This document shows positions 57,776 through 64,000 of a stretch of 64,000 bases of DNA, in pieces; within the stretch, counting starts at the first letter, position 1, and each line of letters starts with the position of its first letter. The notes beneath the pieces were generated by a model that was given only the letters and a program-made list of their open reading frames with translations, was not told where the DNA came from and did not search any database. The DNA is taken from NCBI RefSeq assembly GCF_018070465.1, contig NZ_JAGPXT010000009.1, positions 62,001 through 126,000 of the forward strand. Reading direction: 5' to 3'. The DNA comes from Micromonospora sp. C95. Lineage in GTDB: Bacteria > Actinomycetota > Actinomycetes > Mycobacteriales > Micromonosporaceae. The position numbers were made by a program, and so were the translations under genes.

Positions 57776-58966
57776 TCAGGAAGGCACCGTTTCTTCCGCC
57801 AACGTCCGGAAGGTGATGCCGGCGGCGGTGAGTCGGTCCAGCAGCGCGTCGCCCATCGCGGTGACCGGGGTGACCTGACCGGCGGTGGCCGGCAGGTCGT
57901 CGCAGGCCAGGCAGAGCGCCGACTCGGCGAGCATCTTCGCGGTCTCGTCGTAGCCGGGGTCGCCGCCGGCCACCTCCGTCACCACGCGGCGACCGCCGCC
58001 GACGCCGACGAACCGCACCCGGAACCACGACTTCGCCCGCTGCTCGGCGCTCGGCCCCTGCCCCGAGGCGAGCCGACCGAGCAGCCAGCGTCGGGTCGGC
58101 GGCAGCTTCACCAGCCCGACCACGGCACCGAGCGCCGCACCGGCGGCCAGCACCGTCGGCAGCCGCCGTACCGCCGCGAAGTGTCGGTAGCGGAAGTCCG
58201 GACCGTACTCGGGGCGGGCCGCCGCCGAACGGCGGACCACCTGCGGATCGATGGTCGGCAGCGGCACCGCCCAGACCGGCAGGTCCCGCGAGCGGGCCAA
58301 CCGGCCCGGCACGGCCCGGACCCGACGGTCGGCCGGGCGAGGCTCGGCGGCGCGGCGCTCGCGGGCCGCCCGCGACGCCTCAGCGGTACGCGAGAAGGCG
58401 GTCAGCGCCGAGTGGTACGTGCCGGCGGAGAACCGCCCGCCCGCCCGCACATACCCGTCCACCGTGATCGGGGTGTCGGCGGGCAACTGCTTGATCGTGA
58501 ACCAGACACCGAGGTCGTGCGGTATCGAGTCGAAGCCGCAGGCGTGCACCAGCCGGGCACCGGTGCGCACCGCCTCGGCGTGGTGGCGCAGGTACGTCCG
58601 GTCGACGAACTCCGGCTCACCGGTGATGTCGAGGTAGTCGGTGCCGGCGGCGGCACAGGCGGCCACCAGCGGCTCGCCGTGCTGCACGTACGGGCCGACG
58701 GTGCTGGCCACCACCCGGGCGTCGGCGGCCACCGCGCGCAGCGAAGCCGGGTCGGTGACGTCGGCGGTGAGCAGCGGCAACCCGGCCAGCGCCGGGTCGA
58801 TCGCGGCCAGTTGGTCCCGGACCGCGGCCAGCTTGTCGGGGTTGCGCCCAGCGATCGCCCAGCGCAGCCCCGGCGGCGCGTGCCGGGCCAGGTAATGTGC
58901 GGTGAGCCCGCCGGTGAACCCGGTCGCCCCGAACAGCACCACGTCGTACGACCGTTGGGCAGCCAT
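57776..58966 (-). CDS. Trans-acting enoyl-reductase/saccharopine-dehydrogenase-like oxidoreductase
   Basis: A 396-residue NADP-binding protein: MAAQRSYDVVLFGATGFTGG, LTAHYLARHAPPGLRWAIAG, SLRAVAADARVVASTVGPYV, CAAAGTDYLDITGEPEFVDR and ARLVHACGFDSIPHDLGVWF. This is the mycobacterial trans-acting enoyl reductase (Rv2449c/Rv2953) type, which acts on polyketide-derived lipids. The start was set at 58966, where CATGAT lies 6 nt upstream (leaderless). Confidence 0.87.
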   Translation of the reverse strand: MAAQRSYDVVLFGATGFTGGLTAHYLARHAPPGLRWAIAGRNPDKLAAVRDQLAAIDPALAGLPLLTADVTDPASLRAVAADARVVASTVGPYVQHGEPLVAACAAAGTDYLDITGEPEFVDRTYLRHHAEAVRTGARLVHACGFDSIPHDLGVWFTIKQLPADTPITVDGYVRAGGRFSAGTYHSALTAFSRTAEASRAARERRAAEPRPADRRVRAVPGRLARSRDLPVWAVPLPTIDPQVVRRSAAARPEYGPDFRYRHFAAVRRLPTVLAAGAALGAVVGLVKLPPTRRWLLGRLASGQGPSAEQRAKSWFRVRFVGVGGGRRVVTEVAGGDPGYDETAKMLAESALCLACDDLPATAGQVTPVTAMGDALLDRLTAAGITFRTLAEETVPS

Positions 58967-59009
58967 CCCGCGATCATGCCACCGTCGCCGCCGATCCGCC
59001 CGGTGCCGG

Positions 59010-60167
59010 TCACTGCGGGGTGAACACCGCGCGCACGCACTCCTCGGGCCGGTCCCGGAACAGGGCGTACCCCTCGGCGGCCCGGTCCAGCGGGAAATGG
59101 TGTGTGGCCAGGTGCTCGGTACGCAGCTCGTCGCGGGCCATCCGGTCCAGCAACATCGGGATGTGGCGCTGGCCGTGCTGGCGTCCGCCACGCACGGTCA
59201 GTCCCTTGTGCACCACGGGGCCGGCCGGGAACCCGTCGACATGACGGACACCACCGTTGAGCACGAAGACGCGGCCACCCTTGCGGCAGGCGTACACCGC
59301 CTCCCGGACCGCCTCCGGCACCCGGGCGCGGCCGGTGAACCGGTCGGCGAGCGACCGGTGTTCCCCGGCGGGCCCGCCGACCGCCTCGACACACACGTCC
59401 GGTCCCCGGCCACCGCTGAACTCCCGCAGCTGTGCCGCGACATCGGTGTCCCGCCGGTCGATGGTCTCGACACCGAGATGCTGCCGCGCCATCAGCAGCC
59501 GCGCGGGGTGCCGGTCGACGACGACGACCACCCGCTCGGCGCCCAGCAGCCAGGCCGCCCGGGCGGCGAGCTGACCGACCGCGCCCGCTCCCCACACCGC
59601 CACCACGTCGCCGGGGCGTACCTCGCCCGACTCGGCGCCCAGCCAGCCGGCCGGCGCGGCGTCCGAGGCGAACAGCGCCCGGTCGTCGCCGACGGACTCC
59701 GGCACCGGGAACGCCCCGACGTCGGCGTACGGCACCCGTACGTAGTCGGCGTGGCCGCCGGCGAAGCCACCTGCGGCCCGGGGCTGGCCGAAACAGCCGG
59801 CCACCGGGTGACCCCACTCCGCCTCGCTCGCGGTCGGGTCGGTGCTGCCGTTGTCGCAGCACGACGGCAGCCCCTGCCGGCAGTACCAGCAGGCACCGCA
59901 GGCCACCGACGCGCAGACCACCACCCGGTCGCCGATCCGGTGCCGGCGTACCGCGGCGCCCACCTCGACCACGTCGCCGAGGAACTCGTGGCCGAGCACG
60001 TCACCGGCGGCCAGGCCCGGCGGCTGGCCGGTGAGCAGCGGCAGGTCGGCGCCGCAGGTGGCGCTGCGCCGCACCCGGACGATCACGTCGTGGTCGTTGC
60101 GCAGCTCCGGATCGGGGACCTGACGTACGGCCAACTCGCCGCCGTCGGTCCAGCTCAGCGCTCTCAC
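59010..60167 (-). CDS. Zinc-dependent alcohol dehydrogenase (formaldehyde-dehydrogenase-like)
   Basis: A 385-residue medium-chain dehydrogenase. Catalytic zinc ligands appear in RSATCGADLPL and DVLGHEFLGD, structural zinc in ACGACWYCRQGLPSCC, and the NAD site in VWGAGAVGQLAARAAW. The insert and C-terminal layout resemble glutathione-independent formaldehyde dehydrogenases. GGAGGGG 8 nt upstream of the GTG at 60167 supports the start. Confidence 0.92.
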   Translation of the reverse strand: MRALSWTDGGELAVRQVPDPELRNDHDVIVRVRRSATCGADLPLLTGQPPGLAAGDVLGHEFLGDVVEVGAAVRRHRIGDRVVVCASVACGACWYCRQGLPSCCDNGSTDPTASEAEWGHPVAGCFGQPRAAGGFAGGHADYVRVPYADVGAFPVPESVGDDRALFASDAAPAGWLGAESGEVRPGDVVAVWGAGAVGQLAARAAWLLGAERVVVVVDRHPARLLMARQHLGVETIDRRDTDVAAQLREFSGGRGPDVCVEAVGGPAGEHRSLADRFTGRARVPEAVREAVYACRKGGRVFVLNGGVRHVDGFPAGPVVHKGLTVRGGRQHGQRHIPMLLDRMARDELRTEHLATHHFPLDRAAEGYALFRDRPEECVRAVFTPQ

Positions 60168-60627
60168 CGTGGCGGCCCCTCCGTTGGCGTTCGGGGGTGC
60201 CGGCCGGCAGCACCGGCCCGCGCTCGCCGGGCGGACGGTCGGCACGTAGCACCTCACCGGTCTCGGCGAGCTGCTTGACCTGCCACAACGTCTGTCGTAC
60301 CAGCAGGCCGGGGTCGTCGCCGAGCAGGTGCGCGGCGAGCCCGGGCCAGGCCGCGTCCGGTCGTGCCCGGGCCGCCAGTTCGGTACCCCGGCCGCCCGGT
60401 GCGCGCGCTACCGCGACCTCGACGGCACCGCCGAGTCGGCGCAGCGGCTCCGGCCAGACCGCGGCGGGCAGCACCTGCTCCGGTGGCCGGTCGACCGTCA
60501 CCACCTGCCAGCCTGCCGAGCGCCGCGCGGGCCGGGCCCGCCGCCGCAGGACGGCGGTACGCGCGGCCCGGACCGCCGCCACGCCGAGGGCGCCGGCCAC
60601 CGCGACAACTGTCCCGACCCGTCCCAC
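60001..60627 (-). CDS. Membrane-anchored hypothetical protein overlapping the dehydrogenase
   Basis: A 208-residue protein from a GTG at 60627 that has CTGGAGG 5 nt upstream. It has one N-terminal helix (VGTVVAVAGALGVAAVRAAR) and a soluble domain: WQVVTVDRPPEQVLPAAVWP, LARPDAAWPGLAAHLLGDDP and RQTLWQVKQLAETGEVLRAD. Proteins of this kind often precede zinc alcohol dehydrogenases in related genomes and end soon after the GEVLRAD block. Here the frame runs about 165 nt into the dehydrogenase gene, so a frameshift or a lost stop is possible. Confidence 0.6.
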   Translation of the reverse strand: MGRVGTVVAVAGALGVAAVRAARTAVLRRRARPARRSAGWQVVTVDRPPEQVLPAAVWPEPLRRLGGAVEVAVARAPGGRGTELAARARPDAAWPGLAAHLLGDDPGLLVRQTLWQVKQLAETGEVLRADRPPGERGPVLPAGTPERQRRGRHGESAELDRRRRVGRTSGPRSGAAQRPRRDRPGAAQRHLRRRPAAAHRPAAGPGRR

Positions 60628-60848
60628 CCGTACCTCCAGCCCCCGCTCCCGGCCGTGTCGTCCCGTCACACCGACCGGCGTCGGCGGTTGATCCGGTTGG
60701 CTCCGCGACCCGTCCGCCCAGCTCATGGCAAGCGTCGCCGCCGGCCGGGTGAACCCGGTTCCCCCGGAAGGGGTGAACGGTCGCGGGTCGGGTAACCGCC
60801 CGCCGCAGGACCGGGGGAGGAAACACGCGTCCGTGGGGGTGGGGCCGG

Positions 60849-63770
60849 ATGCCGGATGACCGCAGCACCGTCCAGGCCGACACGGCGGTCCGCGCACCGG
60901 GCGGCCCACCCCTGCTGGCCTCCCGGCTGGCACCCGCCGTGCCGGGAGAACCGATGGTCCTGCGGCCCCGGCTGGCCCGGTTGCTCGACGACGCGGTGCG
61001 CCGCCCGGTCACCCTGCTCCGGGCGCCCGCCGGCTGGGGCAAGACCACGCTGCTCGCCACCTGGCGGCGGACGCGGCAGGAGGCCGACCCGGGCGCGCCG
61101 ATGCCGGCCTGGGTGTCGGTCGAGGCCGGTGACGACCCGGACCGCCTCTGGTCGTACCTCGGTGCCGCGCTGCGTTCCGTGGTGGATCCGGCGGAAACGC
61201 CGCTGCCAGGCCGGGCACCGAGCCCGGACGAGTTGGAGATCCTCGCCGCCGCCCTGGCCGCCCGGGACCAGCCGGTGCTGCTGATCGTGGACGACCTGCA
61301 CCGGATCACCGAACCGGCGGCGCTGGCGGGTCTGGAGTTCCTGCTGCGCCACAGCGAGCAGCGGCTGCGGCTGGTGGCGGCCGGACGGACCGGTCCGCCG
61401 CTGGCGCTGCACCGGCTGCGGCTGGCCGGGGAGCTGACCGAGATCGGCCCGGACGACCTGGCTTTCACCGGCGACGAGATCGCCGACCTGCTCACCGCGC
61501 ACGGGGTGGCGGTACCGGTCGCCGCCGTGGCCCGGCTGCGGCAACTGACCGGGGGATGGGCGGCGGTGCTGCGGATCGCCGCACTCGCCCTGGGTGAGCG
61601 ACCGGATCCGGAGCGCTGGATCAGCGAACTCGGCGCCGACCAGCCGGAGATCGCCGGCTATCTACGGGCGGAGCCGTTGGCCGGGCTGGCGCCGGCGGAC
61701 CGCGAGTTGCTGCGCCGCGCGGCCATCGTCGACGCCGTCTGCGCCGATCTCGCCGCCGCGCTCAGCGGTGCCGCGGACGCCGAGGAACGCCTGAGCACGC
61801 TCGCCGACGACAGCGGCCTGCTGCACCATGACGGCGGCCGGCCGGTCTGGTACCGGTGCCATCCGCTCCTGGCCGACCTGCTGCACCGCGAACTGGCCCG
61901 GTTGCCCGGGGACGAACTGCGCGACCTGCACCTGCGGGCGGCCGGCTGGTATGCCGGCAACGGCCGGCCCGCCGCCGCGTTGCGCCACGCGCTCGCCGCC
62001 GGTGACTGGACGGCAGCCACTGATCTGTTCGTGATCCAGTGGCCGGAACTGGTGCCCTACGAGCGGCCGCCCGGCGTCGGGCCGGCGCCCGCGCCACCCC
62101 CACCGGAAGCGGTGGAGCGCGACCCCGAACTCGCGCTGGCCTGCGCCGCCGAACGCGCCCTCGACGGCGATGCCGGCGCGGCCGTGGCATACCTGCGGCA
62201 GGCCGGCAGGCACAGCCGGCGGCTGCCGCAACCACGTCGAAACCGGTTCGGTCGGCTGGTCGCCGCGGTCGAACTCACCCTGGCCCGGCTGGCCGGCGAC
62301 CCGCAGGCGATCCGGTCCGCCGCCGCCCGTCTGCTCGCCACCGACGAGGGCCACCCGACCGGCGACCCGCCGACCGTACGCGCCGTCGCGTCCGCCGCCA
62401 CCCGGGCGGTCAAGCGTGGCCACGCCCCAGCGGCACCGGCCGGCGTGGGGATGCCCTCGGCCGAGACCGCCGACCCGGCGACGCCGACGGGCGGCGCGGA
62501 GCCGCCGCCGGCCGAGGTTGCTGGACCGGCGGCGGTGGTGGCGGGCAGTGGTGTCGCGGGGATGCGGGGACACGCCGGTGAGGACGCCGACGTGCGGGCG
62601 GTGGCCGGCACCGCGCTTGCCCTGCTCGCCCTGGACGAGGGCGATCTGGCCGGGGCGGCCACCGGCTTCGCGGGAGCGCTGGCGGCCGCCCGGGCAGCGG
62701 CGCGTCCGCGTACCGAGCTGGTCTGCGCCAGCCGGTGGTCGCTGGTGACGGCGTTGCGTGGGGAGTTGCGCGCCGCCGAGCAGGTGGCCCGGTCGGCGCT
62801 GGCCCTGCCACCGTGCCAGGGTTGGTCGGCGCTGCTCGACTGCGGGTACGCGCATCTGGCGCTGGCGGTCGTGGCGCTGCACCGGGACCAGCCGGCGGAG
62901 GCCGAGGCCCACCTGGGGCTGGCCGCACCGGCCGGCGGTGAACCGGTGCCCGGCGCGGTCGCCGGTTGGTGCCGCGCGTGCCTGCGCCACGACGAGGGTG
63001 AGGTGAGCGTCGGTCATCGGCTGCTGGTGGAGGCTCGCGCCGGGTGGGGTGCACGCGGCGGTGAGCTGGGCTCGTGGTTGCGCGCGGCGGAGCTGGATCT
63101 GCACAGCGCGCGGGGCGACGTGCAGACGGCCCGGGAACTGGTCGGCGACCGGCCGGCCGAACCGGCGACCGGTGCGGCGGCGGCGCTGGCCGTCGCGGCG
63201 GCCCGGACCGAGCTGCGGGCCGGTGACCCACGGGCCGCCGACCGGCTGCTGCCCGACTGGACCGCCGAGCCGGCGGCCGACTGGCCGCTGCCGGTGCGCC
63301 TCGACGCCGCGCTGCTGGCCACGGTGCTGGCCGTCCGGGCCGGTGACGACCGTCGGGCGGGCCGGATGTTGGAGCAGGCGCTCGACCTGGCCGCACCGGA
63401 GGATTACCGTCGCCCGTTCCTGCTGGCCGAACCGGGAGTGCGGGAACTGCTCGCCGCCCACCTCGACTCCGGCACCGCCCACTGGCCACTGGTGAGCGAC
63501 CTGGTGCGCGCCGTCGACACGCCGGCCGGCCAGGCGGGCGGCACGGGAACCGCCGACGCGGCGGTGGCACCGCTGGACGAGCCGCTCACCGAGCGGGAGC
63601 TGACGATCCTGCGCTACCTGCAGAGCATCCTGTCCAACGTGGAGATCGCGGCGGAGCTGTCGGTCTCGGTCAACACGGTCAAGACCCACGTCCGCAACAT
63701 CTACCGCAAACTCGACGCCACCCGCCGCCGCGACGCCGTCCGCCGCGCCCGCCAACTCCATCTCATCTGA
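60849..63770 (+). CDS. Large ATP-binding LuxR-family regulator (MalT/LAL type)
   Basis: A 973-residue regulator. Walker A is GWGKTT at residues 62-67, Walker B is LLIVDDLH (about 140-147). The middle is a helical TPR-like region with a disordered Ala/Pro-rich insert (about 510-570). The C-terminus is a LuxR helix-turn-helix (TERELTILRYLQSILSNVEI, AAELSVSVNTVKTHVRNIYR). MalT-like proteins bind a sugar or other ligand, then activate transcription. The neighbours are unlinked in function, so targets are unknown. Confidence 0.92.
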   Translation: MPDDRSTVQADTAVRAPGGPPLLASRLAPAVPGEPMVLRPRLARLLDDAVRRPVTLLRAPAGWGKTTLLATWRRTRQEADPGAPMPAWVSVEAGDDPDRLWSYLGAALRSVVDPAETPLPGRAPSPDELEILAAALAARDQPVLLIVDDLHRITEPAALAGLEFLLRHSEQRLRLVAAGRTGPPLALHRLRLAGELTEIGPDDLAFTGDEIADLLTAHGVAVPVAAVARLRQLTGGWAAVLRIAALALGERPDPERWISELGADQPEIAGYLRAEPLAGLAPADRELLRRAAIVDAVCADLAAALSGAADAEERLSTLADDSGLLHHDGGRPVWYRCHPLLADLLHRELARLPGDELRDLHLRAAGWYAGNGRPAAALRHALAAGDWTAATDLFVIQWPELVPYERPPGVGPAPAPPPPEAVERDPELALACAAERALDGDAGAAVAYLRQAGRHSRRLPQPRRNRFGRLVAAVELTLARLAGDPQAIRSAAARLLATDEGHPTGDPPTVRAVASAATRAVKRGHAPAAPAGVGMPSAETADPATPTGGAEPPPAEVAGPAAVVAGSGVAGMRGHAGEDADVRAVAGTALALLALDEGDLAGAATGFAGALAAARAAARPRTELVCASRWSLVTALRGELRAAEQVARSALALPPCQGWSALLDCGYAHLALAVVALHRDQPAEAEAHLGLAAPAGGEPVPGAVAGWCRACLRHDEGEVSVGHRLLVEARAGWGARGGELGSWLRAAELDLHSARGDVQTARELVGDRPAEPATGAAAALAVAAARTELRAGDPRAADRLLPDWTAEPAADWPLPVRLDAALLATVLAVRAGDDRRAGRMLEQALDLAAPEDYRRPFLLAEPGVRELLAAHLDSGTAHWPLVSDLVRAVDTPAGQAGGTGTADAAVAPLDEPLTERELTILRYLQSILSNVEIAAELSVSVNTVKTHVRNIYRKLDATRRRDAVRRARQLHLI

Positions 63771-63794
63771 CCTGTCCCACCCGCGACCCCTCCC

Positions 63795-63855
63795 GTCGAT
63801 CATGGAGTTGTTGTGCCGCCGCCCGGCGTGGCGGGACAACAACTCCATGATCGAC
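63795..63855. terminator. Long palindrome of a conserved family, hairpin 3
   Basis: A perfect 20-bp inverted repeat, arms 63795-63814 and 63836-63855 (GTCGATCATGGAGTTGTTGT), with a 21-nt loop. It lies 25 nt after the regulator stop and 6 nt before the convergent DsbA-like stop. It shares GATCATGGAGTT-type arms with hairpins 1 and 2. Confidence 0.8.
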
Positions 63856-63860
63856 GAAGC

Positions 63861-64000
63861 TCAGGGGGTGGCGGCGTCGATGGTGGCGAGAAGGGTGGCT
63901 GGGGCGAAGTCGCCGTCGTGGCGGATGTCGTCGACGAAGAGGGTGGGTGTGGCGTCCACGCCGCTGCGGATGGCGCCGACGAAGTCGTGCCGGATCCGGT
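63861..64000 (-). CDS. DsbA/thioredoxin-family protein, C-terminal part (runs off the right edge)
   Basis: Only the last 45 codons are in the window. They read RHDFVGAIRSGVDATPTLFV, DDIRHDGDFAPATLLATIDA and ATP. The cis-Pro loop VDATPTLFV and the RHDGD segment fit a DsbA-family thiol oxidoreductase. The active site lies outside the window. The start is not present. Confidence 0.75.
   Translation of the reverse strand, partial: RIRHDFVGAIRSGVDATPTLFVDDIRHDGDFAPATLLATIDAATP

Noticed and set aside
55900..57816. 638-codon open frame on the plus strand opposite serS and the MerR-clamp gene
   Set aside because: Both minus-strand genes are unambiguous. The plus-strand frame is low-complexity shadow sequence.

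Overview
This is a 64 kb chromosomal window from a high-GC actinomycete. The third codon position is strongly G/C-biased, there is an F420-dependent luciferase-like enzyme, XRE/DUF397 gene pairs, ECF42-type sigma factors with DGPF partners and a LAL-type LuxR regulator, and many genes have TANNNT -10 boxes 6-8 nt before the start codon (leaderless transcripts). The overall gene style fits Micromonosporaceae (Micromonospora or a relative); that is inference from familiarity, not a database match. There is no CRISPR array, rRNA operon, integrase or complete insertion sequence.

Layout. 0-4.3 kb: FAD amine-oxidase-like flavoprotein, a TPR-like protein coupled to a membrane M16-like peptidase, and a tRNA with anticodon CAT. 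4.6-13 kb: a flexible stretch with two type II toxin-antitoxin modules (YefM/YoeB and Phd/RelE), quinone oxidoreductase, a collapsed SnoaL pseudogene, aldo/keto reductase with divergent TetR, HxlR with a divergent NAD(P)-binding protein, decayed sequence, and a dispersed repeat seen in at least four pieces. 12.9-15.3 kb: PadR-DUF1048-ABC (DrrAB-like) operon. 15.3-28.3 kb: phosphotransferases, a LemA/DUF2207 pair, two ECF42 sigma factor/DGPF cassettes, DapA-family aldolase with divergent LysR, a secreted protein, a BAAT-like hydrolase and a RibD/DHFR-like reductase. 28.5-29.9 kb: an Ig-fold protein and a clan-A glycosidase-like protein that look phage-derived. 30-32 kb: GntR(YtrA)-ABC ATPase-permease operon. 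32-41 kb: F420 enzyme, calcium-binding-repeat protein, alditol oxidase, Uma2 nuclease, site-2 protease, a damaged glycosyltransferase preceded by a coupled short ORF, and prolyl oligopeptidase. 41-49.4 kb: lipoprotein, small membrane protein, an uncharacterised three-gene cassette, XRE/DUF397, a coupled DivIVA-like/85-aa/double DnaJ-zinc-finger operon, and an L,D-transpeptidase. 49.5-55.2 kb: secreted alpha-amylase, then a predicted electron-transfer operon (di-heme membrane protein, NuoF-ferredoxin flavoprotein, TlpA-like lipoprotein). 55.2-64 kb: serS, a MerR/beta-clamp fusion regulator with a textbook MerR promoter, an enoyl-reductase-like oxidoreductase, zinc alcohol dehydrogenase, a LAL regulator and the end of a DsbA-like gene.

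The most interesting items are (1) the MerR regulator fused to a DNA sliding-clamp domain, with a perfect dyad in a 19-bp spacer promoter; (2) the ferric-reductase-like/NuoF-ferredoxin/TlpA operon, which could carry NADH electrons across the membrane to an extracytoplasmic thiol protein; (3) the DivIVA-like/double DnaJ-zinc-finger operon; (4) three related long palindromes with an ATCATGRRGTT-type arm placed directly after stop codons; and (5) the glycosyltransferase locus with a coupled Thr/Ser/Cys-containing short ORF and a broken 3' end.
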